From Pantoea sp. Nvir (GTDB lineage Bacteria; Pseudomonadota; Gammaproteobacteria; Enterobacterales; Enterobacteriaceae): a stretch of DNA of 64,000 nt. A program made the position numbers and the translations under genes. The notes below the pieces were generated by a model. It searched no databases and was not told where the DNA came from. It saw only the letters and a list, made by a program, of their open reading frames with translations. Position 1 is the stretch's first letter. Every line of letters starts with the position of its first letter. Shown one piece after another: positions 21,632 through 34,848 of the stretch. The DNA lies in assembly GCF_009829915.1 (NCBI RefSeq), contig NZ_SZZW01000007.1, positions 1 to 64,000 on the forward strand, given 5' to 3'.

Positions 21632-22441
21632 TTAAAGTACCAGATTTTCTATTGCGTATACGACACCATCTTCCATATTGCTTTTGGTGATAAACTGCGC
21701 AATCTTCTTAATAGAATCAATAGCGTTCCCCATAGCCACGCCCGTACCTGCGTATTTAATCATCGCTAAATCGTTCTCCTGATCGCCAATCGCCATTACT
21801 TCTTCACGCGCGATACTCATCTTTTCCGCCAACATTTTTAAACTTCGACCTTTGTTAACTCGACAGTCAAGAATTTCTAGATAATATGGTGCACTTTTAA
21901 GAATAGTGTAATTTTGTTGGGCTTTGCTAGGCAGCTGCTGAACAGCAGCATCCAATAGGCTAGGATCATCAATCATCATTAATTTAGGGAAACGGATGTT
22001 ATGATCCATTTCATCTACCGAACGATAGCGCACCGGAATGCCAGTTAAGCTCGCTTCATGAATAGTATACTTACTAAGATCCTTGTTCGGCGTATAGAGC
22101 GAATCTTTATCAAATGCCTGGAAATGGACGCCTAACTCGCGTGCCAGTTTTTCAATATAGACGTAATCATCAAAACTTAATGTAATCTCTGATACGCATT
22201 CACCATCTTTTGCCTTCTGCACCAGTGCACCATTATAACTGATACAGTACTGGCCTTTATCGACTAGACCAAGTTCTATGAGGTAGCGCTTGATGCCAAC
22301 ATAAGGACGACCAGTTGCCAGTACTACAGCTACGCCTTTCTTACGAACATGATCGATAGCTAACTTTACACCCGAGGTGAGTTCATAATGCGAGTTAAGA
22401 AGTGTTCCGTCTATATCTATTGCAACTAATTTTATGGCCAT
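21632..22441 (-). CDS. yidA: Cof-type HAD sugar phosphatase
   Basis: HAD-superfamily phosphatase acting on sugar phosphates in vitro in E. coli. The 269 residues match YidA (270). Motif I is AIDIDGTLLN (nucleophile Asp9), motif II VVLATGRPY, the large C2B cap follows, and motif IV is AIGDQENDLAMI near the C-terminus. Position two genes from gyrB matches E. coli yidA-yidB-gyrB; yidB is missing in the 292-nt gap that follows. Physiological role in the symbiont is unknown. Confidence 0.9.
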   Translation of the reverse strand: MAIKLVAIDIDGTLLNSHYELTSGVKLAIDHVRKKGVAVVLATGRPYVGIKRYLIELGLVDKGQYCISYNGALVQKAKDGECVSEITLSFDDYVYIEKLARELGVHFQAFDKDSLYTPNKDLSKYTIHEASLTGIPVRYRSVDEMDHNIRFPKLMMIDDPSLLDAAVQQLPSKAQQNYTILKSAPYYLEILDCRVNKGRSLKMLAEKMSIAREEVMAIGDQENDLAMIKYAGTGVAMGNAIDSIKKIAQFITKSNMEDGVVYAIENLVL

Positions 22442-22733
22442 AACATCCTCATTAATTCAGAGTTTTGCTTAAATGCAAGCGCTATTTAACTAAAGTTTAC
22501 TAGCTTCAATACTATTTTTTTAGCTAGCTAGCATACCAATTAGTAAGACATAAAAAAATTTCTCACTTAGAAGAGTTTGGAAATTATGGCAAACGTAAAG
22601 AACATTTGGCATAGAGGTAGGAAAGATGAGAAACTAGACCTGCTTATGGGAAGTCCAAAACGAACAAGCATGGATACCTTAAACAACTTCGCATATTATG
22701 ATCTGCGTCATTATTGAAAATAATGTGCAGCAC

Positions 22734-25154
<2,421 letters not shown>

Positions 25155-25162
25155 TCACTTGT

Positions 25163-26252
25163 TTAATCTTCAGATGCAATCACCATTCTACTCTGTTCCA
25201 TACGGAACATCTTGCTCTTTTCGTTGTTATGTCGATGACATGCCCAATGGAAACAGCGTTAACAAATACCTGAGACTGTATATCTTTCAGTTGTTTTGTC
25301 AGCAGGGAGCGAATGCTTGCTGTCATACCACTCAGAGGAATATAATCAAATGAAGTAAAGACGACAGCAGAAAAGTACGCTTAGGCGAGCTAAGAACGCG
25401 CCCTATAATTACCTCTGTGCCAGACACCACGCATTATACATTAGCAGCTTGATTTGGCCGTATGACGGTAAATATTGACCGGCGTGCCATTGGAACAAAT
25501 ACTTAATTTAATTTGTGTTGCCACTGGTGGTGATATAGATAGTTTAAGACCTAACGCGCTCCAGTGGATCAACATAAACATCCTCCTATGTTCCATATTT
25601 TAGTCGCGCTGGAAAGAGAATTGTAGCGTAAAATATGGCAAAACTGTCTATGAAAATCGGTAAGTATTAAAAATATAATATCTTGTTATTTCATCAAAAG
25701 CATGACTCAGCAACTTATTCCAGGTGTAAAAAGAAACAGGGCGTATGTTAAAAGTCCCAATAACAATAAATATAGACTCTACGACATTCGGGGCCGATGT
25801 TAAGTAAAATCACTCTCTTGAGCATGATAACTACATAAACGGTTACCATGTGACAGCTCTGTTACTTTATGGACATTATTAATGTTATGTACATTTCGCG
25901 ATTTCCGGCAAGTTTCTTTTCAAACCTACCAATATTTCATACTCACTATCCTTGATTTTTTCCGTGTAGTACATAAACAACTTTATTCACCCTGGGTTAC
26001 TCCACCTTAGCCCAATATATAAACTATCTTTAGCACTCTGGTTTAATACTGGTTGCCCCACTAAGAAGTTAAACTTAGGTACAAAATTCAAATCGACCTG
26101 CGTAATATTAAGAATAGATCCTAATTAATAGGATATTTTCAAAACCTCAGCCCAAAAGCGTAGCTATTTTATAGCGTGCCATCGTATATCTATCTACATA
26201 CATCTATAGTAATGCACTGAAGTACATGGGAATAGTGAGTAAGTTGAGACAT
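25163..26252 (-). pseudogene. recF: Dead recF, essentially full length
   Basis: Reading leftward from 26252 in changing frames, RecF appears from start to stop. MSQLTH for MSLTRL; ITQVDLNFVPKFNFLVG for the segment just before Walker A; VLHGKNQG; IGRFEKKLAGNREMY; HKVTELSH; the APNVVESIF to FYTWNKLLSHAF run; IKLSICSNGTPV; QIKLLMYNAW; CCRLYFI; and LLTKQLKDIQSQVFV, then GHVIDI followed by a frameshift. Walker A itself (GANGSGKT) is destroyed (GQPVLNQS). At least ten stops and frameshifts are present, yet the span of about 1,090 nt almost equals the live gene. Position between gyrB and dnaN is canonical. Confidence 0.92.
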
Positions 26253-26286
26253 AAAACATTATGTTGATAATCTAGAATTGGACATT

Positions 26287-27393
26287 CTACAATCGCATGG
26301 GCATGACGACGTAAGCAGCAGCTGGGTTTGCAATATCTTCTACTTGTACACTAGATAAGGAATCCGTCAATAATAAACGCACATTTTTGCACTTTAACGC
26401 ATTCAGCACATCTAGCATATAGCTAACATTAAAGCCAATTTCTAGCTCTCTGCCGCTGTAAATTACATCTAGCACTTCCTCTGCCTCTTCCTGTTCAGGG
26501 TTATTAGCGGTGATCTTGATTTGATTTTTTGTAATATAGAGGCGAACTCCGCGGAATTTTTCATTCGAGAGGATAGCAACACGAGCAAATGCCTGCTTGA
26601 GAATATCGCAAGCTATCTCAAGTATTTTGTCTGGATTTTTAGGCAAAACACGACGATAATCAGGAAAACGGCCATCTACCAACTTCGAAGTAAAGGTAAA
26701 ATCACCGACGTATGCTCGGATGTTGCTGCTGCCAATTTCAATTCGTAACGGTATATCGCTACCGTTCAGCAATCGCACTAACTCAATGATTCCTTTACGA
26801 GGCACGATCACTGAATAGTGAGATAACAACTGCCCGATCTGCATCGAGCATACAGCTAAACGGTGGCCATCAGTTGCTACAGTGCGTAGCGCTTCACCTT
26901 CTGTTTCAAATAGCATACCGTTGAGATAGTAGCGCACATCCTGATGTGCCATAGAAAACTGGGTCGCTTCAATTAGGCGCTTCAGGGTCGTAGATGGCAA
27001 AGTAAATTCCACTTGGCTCGGCCAGTCATCTAAACTAGGGAAATCACTTGCTGGCAGAGTTGAGAGAGAAAAGCGACTACGTCCAGAGCGTATTAATATA
27101 CGCTCTCCTTCTAGTTTTACATTGAGCTCTGCTCCTTCCGGCAACCCTCGACAAATATCAAGAAATTTTCGCGCCGGCACTGTAGTCGTGCCCTGCTCGT
27201 ATGGCTGGTTCATAACAATACGTGCTATAACCTCTATTTCCAAATCAGTACCAGTTAGAAACAAAGTATTATCTTTTACCCCTAACAGTAAATTTCTTAG
27301 TATTGGCATCGCTGGACGACTGCTGCCTCCTAACAAACTACTGACTTGTTGTAGTGGCTTTAGTAATCGCTCACGTTTAACAATAAAATTCAT
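26287..27393 (-). CDS. dnaN: DNA polymerase III sliding clamp (beta subunit)
   Basis: Ring-shaped processivity clamp of the replicative polymerase. 368 residues (E. coli 366), with the three clamp domains recognisable. N-terminal MNFIVKRERLLKPLQQVSSLLGG; domain 1/2 VATDGHRLAVCSM; and the C-terminal YVVMPMRL that forms the hydrophobic binding pocket rim. Four nucleotides separate it from dnaA, so translation is probably coupled. recF, normally translationally coupled downstream, is dead. Confidence 0.96.
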   Translation of the reverse strand: MNFIVKRERLLKPLQQVSSLLGGSSRPAMPILRNLLLGVKDNTLFLTGTDLEIEVIARIVMNQPYEQGTTTVPARKFLDICRGLPEGAELNVKLEGERILIRSGRSRFSLSTLPASDFPSLDDWPSQVEFTLPSTTLKRLIEATQFSMAHQDVRYYLNGMLFETEGEALRTVATDGHRLAVCSMQIGQLLSHYSVIVPRKGIIELVRLLNGSDIPLRIEIGSSNIRAYVGDFTFTSKLVDGRFPDYRRVLPKNPDKILEIACDILKQAFARVAILSNEKFRGVRLYITKNQIKITANNPEQEEAEEVLDVIYSGRELEIGFNVSYMLDVLNALKCKNVRLLLTDSLSSVQVEDIANPAAAYVVMPMRL

Positions 27394-27397
27394 AGTA

Positions 27398-28789
27398 TCA
27401 TGAGGATAATGTTCGAATAAGATTAGAAAAATCTTCTTTTATGTTATGGCTTTCTTCGCGTAGTTGTTCGATTTTACGGCAGGCGTGGAGCACTGTAGTA
27501 TGATCGCGACCACCAAAGGCATCTCCGATCTCTGGCAAACTATGGTTTGTTAATTCTTTTGCCATCGCCATGGCCATTTGTCGCGGACGTGCGACCGAAC
27601 GTGAACGTCTATGAGAAAGTAGATCTGCTACCTTAATTTTGTAGTATTCAGCTACTGTCTTTTGGATATTATCGATGGTAACTAACTTTTCCTGCAGCGC
27701 TAGCAGATCGCGCAGCGCTTCACGTACAAAATCGATAGTGATAGCACGGCCGGTGAAATGCGCATTTGCAATCACTCGGTTAAGCGCACCTTCTAGTTCA
27801 CGTACGTTAGAACGTAGTCGCTTGGCGATAAAAAAGGCTACTTCAACTGAAAGGCGAATATCGTTCTCATCTGCCTTCTTTATCAGAATTGCTACGCGTG
27901 TTTCTAGTTCAGGCGGCTCTATAGCAACCGTTAGTCCCCAGCCGAAGCGCGACTTCAAACGATCTTCCACCCCGTGAATCTCTTTAGGATAACGGTCTGA
28001 CGTTAAAATAATTTGTTGATTACCTTCCAGCAATGCATTAAAGGTATGAAAAAACTCTTCCTGTGAGCGCTCTTTGTTAGCAAAGAACTGAATATCGTCA
28101 ATAAGTAACGCGTCAACGGAACGGTAGTAACGCTTAAACTCTTCAATAACGTTATTTTGCAATGCTTTCACCATGTCCTGCACAAAACGCTCGGAGTGCA
28201 TATATACAACTTTAGTATTAGGCTCGTGCATAATGATGTTGTTACCTACTGCATGTAGTAGGTGTGTTTTTCCTAAACCCGTGCCACCATAAATAAATAG
28301 TGGATTATACGCGCCGCCAGGGGTTTCCGCCACCTGACGCGCCGCCGCGCGCGCCAACTGGTTAGACTTGCCCTCAACAAAGTTATCAAAATTATGACAC
28401 TTGTTCAAATTAGATCGGTAAATGACATCAGCCGTCATTGGAACGTTATTCCAACTGGGTCGTAGATGCTGTGCGCGCCCTGGTAGTCTCTCAACCGACG
28501 CATACGCGCTAACGTTTGCCATCATAGGATGCTGTCTTTGTACAGGACGTGTACTAACCTCAAAGCGCAGTAGTGGCATATTTACGCCACAAAATTCATT
28601 CAATAAAATATTGATATTATCAAGATACTTATCCATTACCCAGTCAAAAACAAATCGATTTGGCGCATACAAAGCTAACGTATTGTCATTTAACTCCACC
28701 TGAAGTGGTCGAATCCACATACTGAATTCAGTAGCAGGAAGCTCATCCTGCAAACGGGCAAGACATTGTTGCCAAAGTGTAAGTGACAC
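27398..28789 (-). CDS. dnaA: Chromosomal replication initiator DnaA
   Basis: AAA+ initiator binding DnaA boxes in oriC. The start is the GTG at 28789 giving the [17 protein letters not shown] start with GGAGTCC upstream, the same arrangement as in E. coli; a 4-codon longer frame exists. 463 residues. Domain I is present, the domain II linker is shortened, Walker A is [16 protein letters not shown], Walker [10 protein letters not shown], and domain IV with [24 protein letters not shown] and [15 protein letters not shown], the DNA-binding signature. Very close to E. coli, consistent with recognising TTATCCACA. Confidence 0.97.
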   Translation of the reverse strand: MSLTLWQQCLARLQDELPATEFSMWIRPLQVELNDNTLALYAPNRFVFDWVMDKYLDNINILLNEFCGVNMPLLRFEVSTRPVQRQHPMMANVSAYASVERLPGRAQHLRPSWNNVPMTADVIYRSNLNKCHNFDNFVEGKSNQLARAAARQVAETPGGAYNPLFIYGGTGLGKTHLLHAVGNNIIMHEPNTKVVYMHSERFVQDMVKALQNNVIEEFKRYYRSVDALLIDDIQFFANKERSQEEFFHTFNALLEGNQQIILTSDRYPKEIHGVEDRLKSRFGWGLTVAIEPPELETRVAILIKKADENDIRLSVEVAFFIAKRLRSNVRELEGALNRVIANAHFTGRAITIDFVREALRDLLALQEKLVTIDNIQKTVAEYYKIKVADLLSHRRSRSVARPRQMAMAMAKELTNHSLPEIGDAFGGRDHTTVLHACRKIEQLREESHNIKEDFSNLIRTLSS

Positions 28790-29009
28790 GGCGGACTCCA
28801 CTTGCTACAAAATAGATAAGAAAATAATAGGTGCTCATTCTAATAAAAAAATTTCGTTTTTAGCTCAGACGATAGAAAGCACCTACGACGATAACTACTA
28901 TCAGCAGTTTACCGTTCCTAACATGATACTCGGATCATTAGTGAATCGGGCGCATCATAGCGCAAAGCAAAACAGAGATCTTCACTTTACTACACAGTTT
29001 TTATTATTT

Positions 29010-29018
29010 TTATCCACA
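29010..29018. promoter_or_regulatory. DnaA box upstream of dnaA
   Basis: A perfect TTATCCACA lies about 220 nt upstream of the dnaA start, in the position where E. coli has the box used for dnaA autoregulation. The minus-strand TATGAT near 28960-28970 (within GCGCTATGATGCGC) may be the dnaA -10. Confidence 0.6.
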
Positions 29019-29187
29019 GGACTCAGCGATATAAAACAATCTAACTCCGTTCCCTCCCTGGCGAGAAAATTGCTGCAGTTAGTATCTTTAAAAAATCTTC
29101 TTTTCAAAAAGTTTTGAATTTTAGGATTTGCCTTGCTGCCTCCCTCCTTCCGATGCGGGTCGTTTGCAAAAAAATCTTGTAGTATTC

Positions 29188-29215
29188 TTGCACCTTAAAT
29201 CAGAGACCGTATAAT
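29188..29215 (+). promoter_or_regulatory. Sigma-70 promoter for rpmH-rnpA
   Basis: TTGCAC (29188-29193), 16-nt spacer, TATAAT (29210-29215). It faces the rpmH operon in the divergent dnaA/rpmH region. Confidence 0.65.
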
Positions 29216-29302
29216 TCTCTCCCGAAGAGTTTTCACTCTGTCTTTAATGGCTGGATTCAGCAGGGTTACATTGAGATTTTGAGTGCTGCCCAGTCAAGTA
29301 AA

Positions 29303-29331
29303 TTGACTCTGGAAAGTACAATTATTATAAT
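29303..29331 (+). promoter_or_regulatory. Second sigma-70 promoter for rpmH-rnpA
   Basis: TTGACT (29303-29308), 17-nt spacer, TATAAT (29326-29331), about 100 nt before the rpmH start. Both hexamers are near consensus, making this the strongest promoter visible in the window apart from the rrn promoters. A C8 run (29384-29391) lies in the leader. Confidence 0.75.
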
Positions 29332-29427
29332 GCCGCTTCTTTAAATTAAAAATACGTTTAAACATTGGTCTTTATAATGGGGACCCCCCCCAAGAACAAA
29401 TTATTTATTAAAATCTTTCAAATTTAG

Positions 29428-29580
<153 letters not shown>

Positions 29581-29595
29581 TGAACGCTCACCTTA

Positions 29596-29955
29596 GTGGT
29601 TAAGTTCGTATTTCCTAGGGGGTTACGTTTGTTGACTCCTGCTCATTTTGCTTTCGTCTTCCAACGGCCACAACGAACGGGCACGTCGCAAATCACCATA
29701 TTAGGCCGGCTTAATTCAATGGGGCATCCCCGCATCGGTTTTACCGTCGCTAAAAGGCATGTCAAGCGTGCGCATGAACGTAACCGTATTAAACGATTGA
29801 CCCGGGAAAGCTTTCGACTACATCAACATGAACTGCCAGCAATGGACTTTGTCGTTATAGTAAAAAAAGGAATTACCAATATTGATAACCGTAATTTAAA
29901 GGAAGCATTGGAGAAATTATGGCGTCGTCACTGTCGCCTGGCGCAAGACTCCTGA
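29596..29955 (+). CDS. rnpA: Ribonuclease P protein component
   Basis: Protein cofactor of RNase P for 5' maturation of tRNA. It starts at GTG, 15 nt after rpmH, as in E. coli. 119 residues with the conserved RNR motif region [18 protein letters not shown] and the [17 protein letters not shown] basic patch. The 3' end overlaps the yidD start by 37 nt, also an enterobacterial arrangement. Confidence 0.96.
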   Translation: MVKFVFPRGLRLLTPAHFAFVFQRPQRTGTSQITILGRLNSMGHPRIGFTVAKRHVKRAHERNRIKRLTRESFRLHQHELPAMDFVVIVKKGITNIDNRNLKEALEKLWRRHCRLAQDS

Positions 29956-30179
29956 TCATCCTGATCCATATCTATAAGTGCGGTATCAGTACATTACTGA
30001 AACCACACTGTCGATTTCAGCCAACATGCTCTCAATATGGAATTGAGACATTAATCAAGTTTGGACTGATAAAAGGCAGTTGGTTGACATTTAAACGCGT
30101 ATTAAAATGCCACCCTTTGAACGCGGGTGGTGAAGATCCTGTGCCGCAAAAAAACGATTCATACCAGAGAACATTAACG
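29919..30179 (+). CDS. yidD: Membrane protein insertion factor YidD, frame open into yidC
   Basis: Small membrane-associated protein assisting YidC-dependent insertion. Residues 1-73 match E. coli YidD ([13 protein letters not shown], the [14 protein letters not shown] cysteines, [22 protein letters not shown]). After that an A7 run (30148-30154) shifts the frame. The ancestral-looking TAA at 30175-30177 is now out of frame, and the reading frame continues without a stop into yidC at 30180. Either a 633-residue YidD-YidC fusion is made, or yidC starts independently; slippage to A6 would restore a normal YidD end. Confidence 0.85.
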
Positions 30180-31820
30180 ATGGATTCTCAAAATAATTTT
30201 TTCCTCATCGCTTTTCTGTTTGTGTCTTTCATAATCTGGCAAACTTGGCAAACAGACTACATTCCGCCGCCGCAGCCCCATACTACGCAGAATACCAACA
30301 TTGACGCAGCTTATTCCTCAAGCCAAGAGATGCCTATCCAACATGGCAACACTATAACTGTTAAGACTGATGTCTTTTCGTTGAGTATCAATACCCAAGG
30401 TGGTGATATTGAACAAGCACAGCTATTGAGCTACCTAGACAAACTAGGTTCTAAACAACCATTTCAGCTGCTAGAAACCACGCCATCCTTTATTTATCAA
30501 GCACAAAGCGGGCTGACTGGTCGTAACGGCCCTGACAATCCAAGTAACGGTGCACGTCCTCTGTTCACTGCTACTCGAGATTATTTTGAAATGGCTGATA
30601 GCCAGAATGAACTGCGTATCCCTATGACCTATACTGCTGAAAATGGAGTGCGCTATACTAAAACTTTCATCTTCAAGCGCGGTGAATTTGCGATTGACAT
30701 GGAATATAGAGTTAAGAATACTACCCAACGGCCACTGGAAGTATCACTGTTCGGCCAGCTGAAGCAAACTATTGATTTACCGAAAGATCGTGACAAAGGC
30801 AGTCATAACTTTGCGTTGCATACTTTTCGTGGTGCTGCGTACTCCACCAATAAAGAAAAGTACAAAAAGTATAAATTCGATACTATCGCAGATAATGAAA
30901 ACCTCAATACAACCACAAGCAACGGCTGGGTAGCGATGTTACAGCAATATTTCGTTACCGCATGGGTACCTCGTACTACAGGAGATAATACGTTCTACAC
31001 TAATAATTTAGGCAACGGTATCGCAGCTATCGGCTATAAATCTTCACCAGTAACTATTCCCTCCGGTCAGCAACAGAGCTTAACCGCAACATTGTGGCTA
31101 GGTCCAGAAATTCAGGACAAGATGATTGACGTAGCACCTCATCTTGACCTTACCGTAGACTATGGCTGGCTGTGGTTTATCTCTCAGCCGCTTTTTAAGC
31201 TATTGCAGTTTCTGCACAGTTTTATCGGTAACTGGGGCTTTTCTATTATCTTTATCACTTTCATCGTACGTGGCATCATGTACCCGCTGACTAAAGCTCA
31301 ATATACATCAATGGCAAAAATGCGTGTGCTACAACCGAAAATTCAGGAAATTCGTGAACGTCTAAGCGACGATAAACAGAAGATGAGCCAAGAGATGATT
31401 GCGTTTTACAAAGCGGAAAAAGTGAATCCATTAGGCGGCTGTCTACCTTTAGTTATTCAGATGCCGATCTTTCTCGCTCTCTACTATATGTTGTCAGGTT
31501 CAGTAGAGCTGCGTCATGCACCGTTCATACTATGGATCTATGACCTGTCAGCGCAGGACCCATATTATATCCTACCAATTCTGATGGGTATAACTATGTT
31601 CTTTATTCAAAAAATGTCACCAACTACTGTAACTGATCCTATACAGCAGAAAATTATGACTTATATGCCAGTAATTTTTACCGTGTTCTTCCTATGGTTC
31701 CCTTCAGGTCTGGTGCTTTACTATATTGTTAGTAACTTAGTGACTATTATTCAGCAGCAGTTAATTTATCGCGGGCTGGAAAAACGCGGTCTACACAGCC
31801 GAGAAAAAAAGAACGCGTAA
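30180..31820 (+). CDS. yidC: Membrane protein insertase YidC
   Basis: Inserts inner-membrane proteins with or without SecYEG, including Foc and Foa of the ATP synthase encoded in this window. The internal ATG at 30180 ([20 protein letters not shown]) aligns with the E. coli start and is preceded by AGAGAACATTAACG, as in E. coli. 546 residues (E. coli 548): N-terminal signal anchor, large periplasmic domain, then the insertase core with [21 protein letters not shown] (hydrophilic-groove Arg) and [23 protein letters not shown]. It is in frame with yidD upstream (see yidD). Confidence 0.96.
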   Translation: MDSQNNFFLIAFLFVSFIIWQTWQTDYIPPPQPHTTQNTNIDAAYSSSQEMPIQHGNTITVKTDVFSLSINTQGGDIEQAQLLSYLDKLGSKQPFQLLETTPSFIYQAQSGLTGRNGPDNPSNGARPLFTATRDYFEMADSQNELRIPMTYTAENGVRYTKTFIFKRGEFAIDMEYRVKNTTQRPLEVSLFGQLKQTIDLPKDRDKGSHNFALHTFRGAAYSTNKEKYKKYKFDTIADNENLNTTTSNGWVAMLQQYFVTAWVPRTTGDNTFYTNNLGNGIAAIGYKSSPVTIPSGQQQSLTATLWLGPEIQDKMIDVAPHLDLTVDYGWLWFISQPLFKLLQFLHSFIGNWGFSIIFITFIVRGIMYPLTKAQYTSMAKMRVLQPKIQEIRERLSDDKQKMSQEMIAFYKAEKVNPLGGCLPLVIQMPIFLALYYMLSGSVELRHAPFILWIYDLSAQDPYYILPILMGITMFFIQKMSPTTVTDPIQQKIMTYMPVIFTVFFLWFPSGLVLYYIVSNLVTIIQQQLIYRGLEKRGLHSREKKNA

Positions 31821-31900
31821 CATACTTACTGCATTTTAACAATCTTGTTTACCCTCAGGTAGGCTTATTAACTGTCTTATCTTTTAGTGAGAAAAAGAGT

Positions 31901-33265
31901 ATGATCTACAATGATACTATTGCCGCCCAAGCAACGCCCCCTGGACGAAGCGGCGTAGGTATTTTGCGTATTTCTGGATCGTGCGCTGCTGAGGTAGCAC
32001 AGCAAGTACTCGGCAAGCTTCCCAAAGCACGCTACTCCGATTATCTGCAGTTTAAAGACGTTGACGGTAGAGTATTAGATCAGGGTATCGCTATATGGTT
32101 TCCTAGACCCAACTCCTTTACCGGCGAAGATGTGCTAGAGCTTCAGGGTCATGGTAGCCCTGTGATACTCGATCTACTATTGAAACGTATCGTTACACTA
32201 CCGGGCGTGCGCATCGCTAAACCTGGTGAGTTTTCCCAGCGCGCCTTTCTTAATGAAAAAATCGACCTCGCTCAAGCAGAAGCAATCGCCGATCTGATTA
32301 ACGCTAGCTCTGAACAAGCAGCACGATCGGCGGTAAATTCTTTACAGGGGATCTTCTCAACTCGTATTAACCAGTTGGTGAAAGCATTGACCCAACTGCG
32401 TACTCATGTTGAAGCAGCTATTAACTTTCCTGATGAGGAGATTGATTTCCTATCCCACTGTAAAATTGAATTGCAGCTTGATGAAGTGATCTCCAATCTA
32501 GATAGTGTATACACCCAAGCAAAGAATGGCAGTCTAATACGTGAAGGGATGAAGGTTGTGATTGCTGGTAGACCAAATTCCGGTAAATCAAGTTTAATGA
32601 ACGCTCTAGCCGGATACGATGCTGCAATCGTCACGGATATTGCTGGTACCACACGCGACGTGCTGCGCGAGCATATCCATATCGACGGTATGCCATTACA
32701 CATCATTGATACTGCAGGAATATGTGAAGCCAGAAACGATGTTGAACGAATTGGCATCGAGCGTGCTTGGAAGGAGATGGAGCATGCAGATCACTTATTG
32801 TTTATAGTAGACGGCAACACTACCGACGCCACTGAAGCAACGCAAATTTGGCCAGATTTTGTATCGAGTCTGCCTGCGGGCCTACCAATTACTGTAGTAC
32901 GTAACAAATCGGACATAACAGGCGAAACAGTGGGTTTAAGTAAAATGAAACGTCACGCACTTATCAGGCTCTCAGCGAGTACTGGCGCAGGCTTAGATGT
33001 ACTGCGCGCTCATCTAAAACAGTTAATGGGCTTTGCGTGTAATATAGAAGGCGGTTTCCTAGCGCGTTGCCGCCATCTTGAAGCACTAGCATTAGCAGAT
33101 ACTCACTTAAAGCAGGGTAAAGCGCAATTACTAGAAGTGTGGGCGGGTGAACTATTGGCGGAAGAGCTGCGGCTCGCACAACAGGCTTTAAGCGAAATCA
33201 CCGGTAAGTTTACCTCTGACGATTTGCTAGGAAGCATATTTTCTAGTTTTTGTCTCGGAAAGTAG
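31901..33265 (+). CDS. mnmE: tRNA modification GTPase MnmE
   Basis: With MnmG forms the cmnm5 group on U34 of certain tRNAs. 454 residues, as in E. coli. N-terminal folate-binding domain ([21 protein letters not shown]), G domain with G1 [16 protein letters not shown]2/G3 region [12 protein letters not shown] and DTAG, G4 NKSD, and the C-terminal catalytic FCLGK (Cys). Its partner mnmG is at 46.6-48.5 kb, so the modification pathway is complete at this level. Confidence 0.96.
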   Translation: MIYNDTIAAQATPPGRSGVGILRISGSCAAEVAQQVLGKLPKARYSDYLQFKDVDGRVLDQGIAIWFPRPNSFTGEDVLELQGHGSPVILDLLLKRIVTLPGVRIAKPGEFSQRAFLNEKIDLAQAEAIADLINASSEQAARSAVNSLQGIFSTRINQLVKALTQLRTHVEAAINFPDEEIDFLSHCKIELQLDEVISNLDSVYTQAKNGSLIREGMKVVIAGRPNSGKSSLMNALAGYDAAIVTDIAGTTRDVLREHIHIDGMPLHIIDTAGICEARNDVERIGIERAWKEMEHADHLLFIVDGNTTDATEATQIWPDFVSSLPAGLPITVVRNKSDITGETVGLSKMKRHALIRLSASTGAGLDVLRAHLKQLMGFACNIEGGFLARCRHLEALALADTHLKQGKAQLLEVWAGELLAEELRLAQQALSEITGKFTSDDLLGSIFSSFCLGK

Positions 33266-34848
33266 GTTTCAGTTGAAACAAGTCATCAACCACAAATAAC
33301 TCCTGTACATAAATATACGGAGCTATACACCTATAATTATATCTTGCATGACTGAATATTTATATAGCAATGACTATGTCATATTTCCTATCATAGTCAA
33401 AGAGAGAAAGCGTATAATAGATGCTGATAATAAGATTTTATCTTACGGTATCTGAATTAATTAAAATTGTTATGAATTTTTATAAAGTAGACCAAATTAG
33501 AATTTTTCTGATATTAAAGGATGGCATTAGAAAATCTGGTTTAAGCATTTCTTTTTCTAAGACTAGAAAATAGCTATTTTACTCATTGTCCCTGATTCTT
33601 AATTATGTAGAGTGCTGTAGGTTCTTCTTTTTTATCTTTTAAAAGATAGAAGAAACTACAATATAAGTTACAGCTGTACCGTGTTTTATAAGTAGTAAAC
33701 TCTGAAGCCATCTTCCACTGACAGATATCCTTAAAATACTGCGTGCACTTAACTAGTTCTTTATTTAAGGAAGTTCATAGCGATTAGTGCCGCTAAAAGG
33801 CAAGATATATACTATATGTACTCATTGATCTTGTCTTTATCGTTATTAACTGCTACCCAAAAAAGTTTTTCTTATCAAGATAAAAAGATAAAAAATAAAC
33901 TAAAGTTTATGCTTTTATATACACTCTGAGAAAGAGTATACTAATGAATATAATAATTGTCGTCACAATATAAAGTTTTATAAATAACTACCGCAGACTT
34001 TTCGTATGACAGCGAGGATATCTATTTTATTTTCCATAAAATGGATATCGCCAAATACCCTCCCTTTTGCAATAGAATTTTACACAGAAATACTATCTTC
34101 TCTATATGAGAGAATCAATTTTAAGTACTACTCTAATTAATTTTTTAATAAATAAAAATTAATTAGATGTTTTTGGTAAAAACTAATAATAGTTAAAGTT
34201 ATCAAGTAATGTTACCTATTATATTTATAAATATTGTCAATATAAGATACTTCGAAAATTTTTGCAATTGCTATCTAACAATGGTAAATTGTGCTAGGTT
34301 TCTACATTCATGTCATGTGCACCCATAGCTCCGGCAACAGCAGTAGATGACACAGAAAACTTAAGTAACCGTGCGCAGGTTAAATACTTATCAAGAATTT
34401 TTTAGTAATACACATTTGAAAACTATGTGCTATAGCTGAACGTTTTCGCTCAACCTTATTAAGGTTGATCTGGATATGAAATATAAATTACTTTAGTGAA
34501 TTAAATTAAAGAAAAGATATTTAATTCAGATATTTTTTATCTTTTATATATAAAAGATATTAACAGATTTAAATTATTTTTTTGTACCTAACTTTAAGGG
34601 AAATACATATTCTATTTTTTATAAAAATTCCCAGAATAAATTAATTTGAAATAGCTTCTTTCTGAGAAGAAACATTCTTAACATAAGCATAGAGAATTAT
34701 GGGATATACATATTTTTATCTATAATCCTAAAAAAATTAATTATAAAAAATTAAATTTAATAGGCCTATTCAATGATAGGATCAAAATATCCAATAATTA
34801 AATACATAATCTTTATAGATATAATGAGTTTTTTTATAACAAAATTTG
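33266..34848. other. Long eroded, hairpin-rich gap after mnmE
   Basis: About 1.6 kb, very A/T-rich, no gene. In E. coli tnaAB, bgl and the pst-phoU operon occupy this interval. A minus-strand patch near 34310-34375 reads LLKFSVSSTAVAGAMGA, which could be a PstS signal-peptide fossil, but this is weak. Inverted repeats are frequent: 33616-33660 (imperfect), 34017-34048 (14 bp with one mismatch), 34133-34166 (perfect 13 bp), 34539-34558 (perfect 20-bp palindrome). Confidence 0.5.
34133..34166. repeat. Perfect 13-bp inverted repeat
   Basis: CTAATTAATTTTT (34133-34145) and its exact complement (34154-34166) around an 8-nt loop, within the mnmE-glmS gap. All A/T except the outermost pair. Confidence 0.8.

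Noticed and set aside
21431-21769. Plus-strand 112-codon frame with a signal-peptide-like start between ibpA and yidA
   Set aside because: More than a third lies antisense to yidA, no known family is recalled, and codon pattern before the overlap does not stand out. Its location recalls yidQ but the residues do not match.
34300-34380. Possible pstS signal-peptide fossil on the minus strand
   Set aside because: FSVSSTAVAGAMGA resembles a signal peptide and the site fits glmS-pstS synteny, but nothing downstream aligns to PstS.
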